A DNA stretch of 64,000 nucleotides. Origin: Tenrec ecaudatus. Taxonomy: Eukaryota > Chordata > Mammalia > Afrosoricida > Tenrecidae. The notes beneath the pieces are model-generated. The model had not been told where the DNA came from. It searched no databases and was given only the letters and a program-made list of their open reading frames with translations. Position numbers and translations under genes: made by a program. Positions 55,401 to 64,000 of this stretch are shown one piece after another. The first letter of the stretch is position 1. Each line of letters starts with the position of its first letter. The DNA lies in assembly GCF_050624435.1 (NCBI RefSeq), contig NC_134542.1, positions 15,247,997-15,311,996 of the forward strand, read 5' to 3'.

Positions 55401-57559
55401 TGAATTGAAATCTAGTGGCAGTGTAAAATACACACCAGATCGAAACTATTACAATTTTTCAAAGGAGGTGACAAAACTTATCAATAAGTGTTATATTGAT
55501 TACAGTTGGAAGTGACATTTTTGGCATATTGGCTGAATAATATATTATTAAAATGAATTTTACCTGTTTCTCTTTATTGTCTTCCATATAGCTGCCAGCA
55601 CATTCAGACTGGCATGTGTGGCTCCTGTTATAATTCTGAAGCTTTTGGATAATGCCAAAGGTCCATATGTTTGGGTGCTGACTCAGAGTTTCAAGAGTCC
55701 ACCCCGCAACCCCTCAGAAGTAAATCCTGGCAGGCTTCCTCTGAACACCAGCCATCGTTAACCCTCTGGTGCACGATCCTCCCCTGACATACATGAGCCA
55801 GGGTGGACTCAACAAAAGTGGTGTTGGTTGGGGTTGATGACATTTCTACTGGACTCTGCTGCTGTAATTGTGTGCCTTGTGTGTGGGATGGGTAGAAAGC
55901 CAGATGTCCACAGAGGAAAAGACAGATTTGTTTGGGCAGAAATTATAACACTTAATATTCTTCAGCCTTTCTAGAGGAAGTTTGAGGAGAAGACTGAAAC
56001 ATGGACAAAGTCACAGAGGCCTATGAGTGCTTGGTGGCTTTGTGGGGCAGAATGAAGGCGAGATGGAGGTGGGTGGGCAAGAGATGAGGTTGGGAAGGTC
56101 TACATGGGGAGAGCACTACTTTTCAGTAAGAAATTGAACTTGATCCTATAGAGTAATGAGCATTGTGAAAGGTCTTTAAACAGGGGATTGACATGAATAG
56201 GTCTTGATTATTCCTGACAAGAAGAGGAACGCTCTGGGAAGAGAGACCATGGGGAAATTATGCCAGAAATAACGAGAGTTTGAATTAGATCAGTGACAGA
56301 AGCAGACGACATGGTAGGTCATTGTCCAACTCACTGGAGAGAGTGCCTGCCATGAAGTTAAAAGGACAGGTTTCCCTCCCCAAGCTAATATTTATTTTCT
56401 ATCTGTTAAATGCACTCATGCTTGATTGTCAACCAAGGAGAGCTACTCAAACTACTGAGCGTGACATTCCTTGTCAACAGCAGTTAGGTCCTTTAGAGCG
56501 TTTTGTCATTCGTCCCTTAGTCCTCTGGGCGTAGTAACAGCAACTGCCACGCAGCCACCCTGCATGGAGCACTTCCTCTTGAGAAAGGCCATCCTTTTTC
56601 TCGTGTCCTGCAGCGTTGCCAAGGAGCGGTCCACGTGGCCAGGCCCGGGACTTGAATTGCTCTTCTCTGTTCTGTCTTCCTTTTTGCCCAAAGGCCACTG
56701 AAGTCACTGCTGCCCTTCCTCTCTTGTTGACACAATAGCTACTTTGGTCTTCTGTCATGTTTTCATTTTCCCTTGGGGAGGAAAAAGACTGCTCTCCCCA
56801 AGATTCATGAGAAAAATGAGCCAGACCGTTCAGTTAGCACTTGGCAGAGGCAAGCGCAGAAGTGTTCCAAGTGAGCAGCCATAAAATGAAGCAAACGGAA
56901 AGAAGGCTAAGAAAGGGAGACAGAGGGAGACACCGTCGCAATGGCAGATGACAATACAGAGAACTGGAAAAGAAAGGCTTGTGGACTTCTGTTGGAAGAA
57001 AAACGAGTAGATGAGACCAGACAAAAGCCACAGCTACAAACTGAAGATGCTCCATATTTTAATCCAACTGTGTCACGGTGCACAAAAGTCTGAAACATGA
57101 CTCGTGTTGTCTTCTGAAATGTTACAGCAGAAACCTCCCTGGGCAGGCATGGTGGGGGGAGGGTGTCTGTGCGGTATAAGGTAAAATTGAGTCATAAAAA
57201 GAGACATATGATTTCCAGTTATCATTGTCTGGTATTCAAGTGTCAAGATCACATGATCTGCTCACAGGGGAATATAGGGATTCCATCCTCCAAAGCAAAC
57301 ATTCAAAAGTATTCTATAATCAGCTACTGACTGAGCAACTCATGCTGCAAAATTGGAAGGAGAATGGAAAGTGTCTAACCCCATCAGGCTTTGTCATTGC
57401 AAGCAACAGAAATTGATTCTGGGCATATTGAGCAAGCATCCAGATGAAAATTAAGAAGAAAAGCATACTCATTTACTCCCCCAGATTAGCCAAAGAAAAC
57501 TTCAAAGATCACAGTGAAGTACTGACCACTTCTCTCAACCATGCCAAAAATCATAATGA
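52401..57559. other. Largest repeat-poor stretch, non-coding
   Basis: Except for the SINE at 54590, no repeat or gene is recognised. 52640-53400 is more GC-rich; 53400-55600 is A/T-rich. Overlapping short frames at 56320-56760 on both strands have no coding look. Confidence 0.5.
54590..54778 (-). repeat. AfroSINE, antisense
   Basis: TCATTGCCATTGAGTCCATTCAGACG … GGTTTGAACCACTGACCTTGAGGTTGGCAGCCC … CAGTGCTACCCAGGATC. Confidence 0.7.
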
Positions 57560-57665
57560 TGAAAAATGGTGTAGAACCAGGCAAATTGCTCTTGGTCTGT
57601 GATACATGCATTAGGCCATCAAGAGCCTGTGTCAACTCAATGGCAATTAACAACAGCAACACATC
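57560..57665 (+). mobile_element. RTE 3' tail, sense
   Basis: GGTGTAGAACCAGGCAAATTGCTCTTGG, AGAGCCTGTGTCAACTCAATGGCAATTAACAACAGCAACA: the final ~100 bases of RTE with its AAC-type tail. Confidence 0.55.
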
Positions 57666-58224
57666 AAGTAAAAAGAAAAGACAAGTATTGAATTAATCTG
57701 CACAGCTGGAGGGAGAAGAGAGACAAAATTCAGCAAAGCCAGCATTCTAACACTCTGAAGAGCCAAGTAGCTGGAAGCAAAGAAAGGCATCTTCTAGGCA
57801 CTGCCATCAGGGCTCATCCGATCAACCACATTGCTCTGCAATATTCCACTTGAGATCTGCCTCCTGGGGAGAGGACAGCTAACCAGGGAAATTTGGGGCA
57901 CTTATCCATTCCTTTCCCAAGAAAGACAGAATTCCTTGATTGGTAATCATGCCAAGACCGAAAGCAACAGAGAAAGTGGAATTAAGTTCTCCAAAGGAGG
58001 GGATGGAGGTGGGGCCTGGGCCAGTAAAAGTGTCATGTGTCCTTCCTAGCCATACTACTTCCCTTCCCACCCAAATGCCTCCTATGGCCTCGGTCCAAGA
58101 AGTACTCTCTGGGCACCCCAGGCCTCCCCACTTCTGAATGCTGATGGCCCCTGTAGGCCTTCACATAATCATTCATTCAAAACGTGAATGTGTCTGGTAC
58201 AAATGATATGGCAAATACTCTATC

Positions 58225-58540
58225 ATGAGCTGCTGTCAGGGTAGCCCCTGACTCATAGCAATCTCTGCACGACACAACAATTGCCATTAGTCCTGCAACA
58301 CCTCTGTGAGCAGTTGTGGATTGGACTTCTGTGATCTAGAGGGCTTTTATTGGCAGATTTTCAGAAATAGATTGCTAGGTCTGTCTTCCTAGTCTGTCTT
58401 GATCTGGAAGCTCAGCATCATAGTGACACGCATAACTTCGGTGATACACACGTGGTGGCCACATATGAGGCAGACTGACACAGAACCGAACTGGTGTCTC
58501 TTGCATAGAAGGCCAGAAAATATATGGCTGAACCACCATG
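58225..58540 (-). mobile_element. RTE-derived short element, antisense
   Basis: CTGTCAGGGTAGCCCCTGACTCATAGCAATC resembles the RTE 3' end, and GGTCTGTCTTCCTAGTCTGTCTTGATCTGGAAGCTCAGC plus ATCATAGTGACACGC resembles the RTE 5' region. An internally deleted, SINE-like derivative is likely. Confidence 0.55.
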
Positions 58541-58551
58541 CTCCCATTCCT

Positions 58552-58875
58552 ATTATTTTTTAATCATTTTATTGGGTCTCATATAACTCTTATCACAATC
58601 CATACATACATCCATTGTGTAAAGCACATCTGTCAATTCGTTGCCCTCATCATTCTCAAAACATCTGCTCTCCACTTAAGCCCCTGGCATCAGCTCCTCA
58701 TTTATTCCCCTCCCTCCCTGCTCCCCCTCCCTCATGAACCCTTGATAATTTATAAATTATTATTTTGTCATATCTTACACTGTCCAAAGTCTCCCTTCAC
58801 CTGCTTTTCTGTTGTCCATCCCCCAGGGAGGAGATTATATGTAGATCCCTGTAATCGGTTCCCCCTTTTTTTAAT
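58552..58875 (-). mobile_element. 5'-truncated LINE (L1-type) 3' end, antisense
   Basis: Starts TTTTTTAATCATTTTATTGGG and continues with CATCCATTGTGTAAAGCACATCTGT, CATGAACCCTTGATAATTTA, ACACTGTCCAAAGTCTCCCTTCACC and GATCCCTGTAATCGGTTCCCCC. The boundary at the right is near a T-run at 58867. Confidence 0.8.
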
Positions 58876-59227
58876 TTAAAAATGAGCTGCTTCAACTCCC
58901 CTTTCCTTTTCCAAGACCAAAATCATGTTTCAAAATCTTCCTACTAGCAAGCTTTGCATGATATTTTTAGAATTTTCAAAAAGTTTGCACCTACTCTATC
59001 TCATGTTACCATCATAGCAACCTAATTAGGACATTTATTAAAATGAGACTAGAAAATGAGACGCAAAAATGAAACCTGCTCCTGGGCCTCCAAATACCAT
59101 CAACAATAGGGGCAGCATCCAAGTCTCTCTGCTCCAAGCCGAACATTCTTCAGCCTTCAGCCTGAAGGTACCATTCTGGACATCACTACAGCTGCGTACA
59201 AAGGAATAACAGACATCTCTGCACATC

Positions 59228-59428
59228 TACAAGAACTCCGGTGGCAGAGTGGTTATGCGTTGGGCCGACATCTGAAAGATCCGCAGTTCAATACCACCAG
59301 CTGCTTCTTGGGAGAAAGGCGGTACTTTCTCCCACTGTCAACAGTTAGAGTTTCAAAAAATGCACAGGAGCGGTCCTAGAGGGTGGCTAGGCGTCGGCAT
59401 CGAGCCAAAGGCAGTTCAAGTCCAGTGC
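59228..59428 (+). repeat. AfroSINE
   Basis: AAGAACTCCGGTGGCAGAGTGGTTATGCG … AAAGATCCGCAGTTCAATACC … GGCGTCGGCATCGAGCCAAAGGCAG. Confidence 0.8.
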
Positions 59429-60369
59429 CGCATTTCTCCCTACTTCAGCTCTAGTCACCCCCAAAATTAAGTTCTCTGCAAACCTGCAACAGAGCAAGCA
59501 TGGTCTGAGGACATGCAATCTCACTTAGTCACTGGGCTATCTGAAATGGCTAATATGAGTTCCCCGCAGTGACGGTGCTAGAAAGAAAAGTGCTCTCACC
59601 AGGGATCGCACTTCATTGAGAAGAAATTCCACTTTGAAAAGCTGGTGAATCACCTGTCATAATAGTAGAGAAGATGTCATTCTATAAAGAATAAATCTAC
59701 ACCGTCCCAAATGTAACCCCACACAAACTCACAAATTATTCAAATAATTCCTGGATTCTTCGTGTCTATTTCTGGTGCATCCCAAGTTCAAGTCAAACTC
59801 AACAGGATAAGGTCATGACTTTTTCTTTTTTTTTTTTTTGCTAATTATCTCCCTGAGTCAAGAATTGCATATTGTGCTTTACACATAACATTCTCGAATG
59901 TAATGGTAAAAGACCTTTTCATGCTAATGGTGGGGTTGGCTGCCAGTGAACCAGAACCAGAACCAAATCAAATTCACTGCTCTCTCCAGCCACCTAGGCC
60001 AGCCCTCCTCCTCACCCTGCCATGGATCTGGACATACCAGAATGCACTTCAGAAGATCAATCCCCTTGCCATTAAGCAGTTTCAAAGTCAAAATTATCAA
60101 TCTACTTTTCACCTGGGAGAAATAAAACTTCGACCAACTCATTAGAAAAGTTAAGGGAAAAGCCATCTGAGGGCTGTCCAAAAATATTTTATCACCACTT
60201 AATTTTTTCCCGGCATGCTTTCTCTCTAGATAGTGCAAAGGGAAAATTAGCTGCTTTGTGCATAGACATTCAGAAATAAGGTCAGAGAGCCCAGCTTCAA
60301 ACACAGATGCATTGACAAGCTCCTGCCCTTTGAAAGGAGGCATGAAACCACATGGGTGGGTTCCCATCG

Positions 60370-61050
60370 CTCCTTCTCTCACTCCCTAATTTACTCTCTG
60401 AATGGTGCACGATGTCGAAGTGAAGTCTGGTTGTTTTCCACATCTGAAATATGTTTATCTACGCACTGGAAATGCTGGGGCGGGGGCATCCCAATTAATT
60501 GCAGTTGACAAGGCTGTCATATCCCTAATAACAGGAGGGACGGAGCTTGTCAGCACAGTGCCTGTTGCCATAGTTACCTATAAGATATGACAGCAAGGAC
60601 AGCTCCAGAAATTAAAATGTCAGAGAGCCAAGAAAGACTACCTGTCTCTAAGCTCCATGACCCCACGTGGGATTCCTAGAGAGGAATACGATATTCCTTC
60701 AGGCGATCACGGTCATTATCAAGGGAAACGGCCTCCTTGAGATAGGATTTAGATCCTGTTTTCTCCGCTGGGTCCCAACAGATTGGTAGAATAATCTCTT
60801 GACGACTCTTAAGAGCCGTTTTTCAACCTCTGCTTTTTGAAAGGTTTTGCAATGGTAATGTCACAGTAATTGGCTAGTTGAATCACTTTAGACAATGGCC
60901 AGTCACCAAGGGAGGAAATATATAGTTATTAACTGAATTCATCTGTGTGAATTGTTTCTTGCAATCTGAAATAAATTGGCTGATCAACTTGTTTAACCTA
61001 TTTATACACAAGATATTTAAACAGAAGCAACAACTTTAAGATTCACAGCA
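60370..61050. promoter_or_regulatory. Candidate conserved non-coding element
   Basis: Repeat-free, compositionally complex block with dense potential transcription-factor words: CCAATTAATTGCAG, GTTGCCATAGTTACC (60564-60578, two RFX-like half sites), CACAGTAATTGGCTAG, AATTGGCTGATCAA. No coding potential. Conservation is a guess from appearance; such blocks are common in the gene-poor DNA beside KCNE4 in other mammals. Confidence 0.3.
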
Positions 61051-61219
61051 TTTACTGAGTACCTTGTCCCCTTCCATCAAAGGGGAGAGTTTAGAATAAG
61101 AAATAAAGTCCACTTATATCAGATGACCCACCCAGAACCATTCTCAACTCCTTGCAGGCTTAGGGATGAGTCACACAGACACAAAAAGCCAAATAATTGC
61201 ACCTGACCTGATCCCACCA

Positions 61220-63125
61220 CACCGAGGCAAAGCACTGGGGGGAGTGCAGTGGAACAGCAAGGGAATGGAGCGGCAAGGTCCCCAGGGAATGCTGAAAGTG
61301 GACTTTGGGGCCAGGGCGTGGTGCCCCAACAGACTAGACTAGAAAACACTCCTGAAGGTCAACCAACGATCCTTGAACTAACTACAAGCTTTGCTTTCGT
61401 GGTGTTCTTTGTCAGTGGTTTGTTGTTGTTGTTTTGTTGTATACTGTTGCTTTGTTTTCCTCTGTCTTGTTTTTGTGCATGTTATTATCTCCACAGGCCT
61501 GTCTAAATAAGATAGGCTGGATGAACTATGTGGAGGAGAAAAAAATGGGACCAACAGTTCCGGGGGGGGCATGGGATAGGGGGACATGGGGGGTAAGGAA
61601 GTGATGTTAACAAACCCAGGGACAAGGGTACAAAAAGGGATCCAAATTGGTAGTGAGGTGGGAGTGGCAGGCCTGGTAGGGAATGATTAAGGATAAGGTA
61701 ACGAAGAGGTGTAGCTGTAACCCAGGTGGGGACGGAGCATGATAGTGGGACAGGAGGAAAGTCAAGGGAAATAGAGGAAAGAGCTAGGAGGCAAAGGGCA
61801 TTTATAGAGGTCTAGACAAAGACATGTACATATGCAAATATATATATGAGGATGGGGAACTAGATCTATGTGCCTATATTTATAGGTTTAGTATTAAGGT
61901 GGCAGAAGGACCTTTGGCCTCTACTCAAGCACTCCCTCAATACATGAATACTTTCTTCTATTAAATTAGCATTCTATGAGGCTCACCCTCCCGACACAAC
62001 CGCTGAAGACAAAGTGGGTGAACAAGCAAATGTGGTGAAGAAAGCTGATGGTGCCCGGCTATCAAAAGAGATAGCATCTGGGGTCTTAAAGGCTTGAAGA
62101 TAAACAAGCAACCATCTAGCTCAGAAGCAACAAAGCCCACATGGAAGAACACACCAGCCTGTGTGATCACATGGTTCCGAAGGGATCAGTTATTAGGCAT
62201 CAATAAACAAAAAATCATATCATTGGGTACACACCTCCATGATACAATCACCAAGGACCAATGGGTGCATAAGCAAATGTGGCGAAGAAAGCTGATGGTG
62301 CCCGGCTATCAAAAGAGATAGTGTCTGGGGTCTTAAGGCCTTGAAGGTAAACAAACGGCCATCTAACTCAGAAGCAACAAAGCCCACATGGAAGAAGCAC
62401 ATCAGCCTGTGTGATCACAAGGTGTCAAAGGGATCAGGTATAAGGCATCATCAGAAAGAAAATATCTTATCATAGTGAATGAAGGGGGAAGTACAGAGTG
62501 GAGACCCAAAGTACATTTGTCGGCCACTGGAGATCCCCTCTCAGAGGGGTCTAGGGGAGGAGTTGAGTCAGTCAGAGTGTGATGTAGCACCAATGAAGAA
62601 TACAGCTTTCCTCCAGTTCCTAAAGGCTTCCTCACCCCACCCCACCCCCAACTACCATCATCCGAATTCTACCTTGCAAGTCTGGCTAGACCAGAGGAGG
62701 TACACTGGTGCAGATAGGAGCTGGAGGCACAGGGAATCCAGGGTGGATGATACCTTCAGGACCAGGGGTGTGAGGGGCGATACTGGAAGGGTAGAGGGAG
62801 AGTGGATTGGAAAGAGGGAACTGATTACAAGGATCTACATGTGACCTCCTCCCTGGGGGACGGACAACAGAAAAGGGGGTGAAGGGAGACGCCAGACAGG
62901 GCAAGATATGACAAAATAACAATTTATAAATTATCAAGGGCTCATGAGGGAGAGGGGAGCGGGGAGGGAGGGGAAAAAAGAGGACTTGATGCAAAGGGTT
63001 TAAGTGGAGAGCAAATGCTTTGAAAATGATGACGGCAAAGAATGTACATATGTGCTTTATACAATTGATATATGTATGGATTGTGATAAGAGTTGTATGA
63101 GTCCCTAATAAAATATTTTTTAAAA
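61220..63125 (+). mobile_element. Longest LINE (L1-type) 3' UTR copy, with internal tandem duplication
   Basis: About 1.9 kb, the most complete copy of the family here: GTGCAGTGGAACAGCAAGGG, GGGGCCAGGGCGTGGTGCCCC, TTGTTGTTGTTTTGTTG, TAACAAACCCAGGGACAAGGG, GACATGTACATATGCAAATATA, CCTCTACTCAAGCACTCCCTC, GCTGATGGTGCCCGGCTATC (twice), CTGGCTAGACCAGAGGAGGTAC, GGGGGACGGACAACAGAAAAGG, AATTTATAAATTATCAAGGGC, TGTGATAAGAGTTGTATGAG and CCTAATAAAATATT with a short A-tail. No ORF2 sequence is attached. It is relatively undiverged, so among the youngest repeats present. Confidence 0.8.
62028..62465 (+). repeat. Tandem duplication inside the LINE 3' UTR
   Basis: GCTGATGGTGCCCGGCTATC occurs at 62044 and 62291 (period 247), with about 190 bases of each unit alignable (through GAAGCAACAAAGCCCACATGG). 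Confidence 0.85.
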
Positions 63126-63149
63126 GAAAAAGCCAAATATCTAAAGGAA

Positions 63150-63325
63150 TGCCATTTATTATGAATTGATATCAACTCACAGTGAATCCACCCTGGGGGT
63201 TCTGAGACTCACCTTTCCAGGAGCGGAAAGCCTCTCCTTCTCTCGGAGCAGCTGGTAGTTTCAAAGCGCCTTTCTATTTGCAGCCCATACCCAACCCCCT
63301 CCTTGAACCACCAGGGCTGGTACGT
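63150..63325 (-). repeat. AfroSINE, antisense
   Basis: TGAATTGATATCAACTCACAGTGAATCC … GGGGGTTCTGAGACTC … CTCCTTGAACCACCAGGGCTGG. Confidence 0.65.
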
Positions 63326-63339
63326 AAGGTGAAAGTGTT

Positions 63340-63960
63340 TATTCATGAGGGAGCTTCAGTCACTGAAGGATGGTAAATCATATAATCCAAAATCAAAGGA
63401 GAGATTAGGATCAGAGCCTTAATTGTGAGAATCTGGTTTGCAGACAGCTAGAGCTGACAGTGGGAGTCCAAAATATATTTGTGGGAACTACATAGGAAAT
63501 ACGCTTCCAGTGACCTCCCTCAATCCATAATTGAGAGACGGGAGGAATGTGGTTACTAAACAGGGTGCATTGGATAAGCCTGACTTGAATAGTTAAAACC
63601 ATGTCGGTTGATCCCCTCTCTGATACACGTTGAACCTGATCTGGTTTTCAACATTTTAAGTATTTTGTTTTTGTTTGCTTGCTCATCTTAGGGTTTATGA
63701 GTATCTCAGATGTGTCATGCCATTGGGGGTCACCCTCTTGAAGATTTGTTATATGTTTTTTCTGATTTTCAGTGGATGAAACCCCGGATTGAGGAACATA
63801 CAGGGACAAGTAGAATAAAACAAGTAGAATAAGAGTTTCAGTGGTACAGGGTTGGGGTAGGGGTAGCAATTGCATAATACTGCTTGACATGATTTAATTA
63901 TGGAATGATATGATATATATTAGCTCCCAATTTATAATATTTTTAATAAAGATAAACAAA
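63340..63960 (+). mobile_element. Old LINE (L1-type) 3' UTR copy, sense
   Basis: Reverse complement of much of the block at 1-640: CCTCCCTCAATCCATAATTGAG, GTGGTTACTAAACAGGG, CCTGATCTGGTTTTCAACA, CATGCCATTGGGGGTCACCCTC. Ends with TTTTTAATAAAGATAAACAAAAAT. Confidence 0.6.
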
Positions 63961-64000
63961 AATGGGGGAAGCTCATGGAAAAATCTATAATGTTTTCATT

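Larger units (their letters stand above)
58876..61219. other. Non-coding, unique, one SINE; right half may be regulatory
   Basis: T-run at 59822-59840. The overlapping frames near 59903-60382 share no known domain. Confidence 0.45.

Noticed and set aside
60564..60578. Canonical RFX X-box
   Set aside because: The two half sites (GTTGCC, GTTACC) point the same way instead of facing each other, so the inverted X-box rule is not met.

Overview
This is a mammalian genomic window from an afrotherian, most likely a tenrec (Echinops or a close relative). The inference rests on the repeats. Dozens of copies of a tRNA-derived SINE share the core GGTCAGCAGTTC and the tail GGGGCAGTTCTACCCTGTCCTATAG, the AfroSINE pattern. 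There are many RTE-type LINE fragments of the kind known from elephant and tenrec. One clean copy of a SPIN-like hAT transposon is present, a family reported in tenrec but patchily distributed among mammals. No RNA genes, CRISPR arrays or prokaryotic features were seen.

The only intact protein-coding gene recognised is KCNE4, on the minus strand: CDS 10321..9809, 170 aa, in a single exon. A splice acceptor lies at 10349/10350. A plausible non-coding first exon (about 10930..10848) has a consensus donor and a TATA box at 10957-10963. A candidate poly(A) signal at 7753-7758 gives a 3' UTR of about 2 kb. In human, KCNE4 lies beside a large gene-poor interval, and the remaining 53 kb here fit that: no other gene, only repeats and unique non-coding DNA, including a candidate regulatory block at 60.37-61.05 kb.

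Layout. 0-6.7 kb: inverted LINE 3' end, short mariner-like MITE, MIR, RTE and SINE pieces, an LTR repeat. 6.7-11.2 kb: KCNE4. 11.2-30 kb: unique DNA sprinkled with SINEs and RTE fragments. 30-41 kb: LTRs, SINEs, a SPIN element, a LINE with a 17-bp target duplication, and an RTE nested inside another RTE. 41.3-43.6 kb: a hAT-like element, then a ferritin light chain (FTL) processed pseudogene with perfect 13-bp target duplications, split by a 737-bp solo LTR. 44.2-52.4 kb: nested LINEs, including a head-to-head inverted pair of about 1.5 kb copies inside an old L1. 52.4-61.2 kb: mainly unique DNA. 61.2-64 kb: the longest LINE 3' end (with an internal tandem duplication) and an older LINE 3' end that mirrors the one at the left edge.

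No novel gene system is visible. The most interesting content is the datable nesting of mobile elements, the horizontally transferred SPIN element, the FTL pseudogene that keeps a recognisable iron-responsive element, and the compact KCNE4 promoter. Repeat family names come from memory of consensus sequences, not from a database search.
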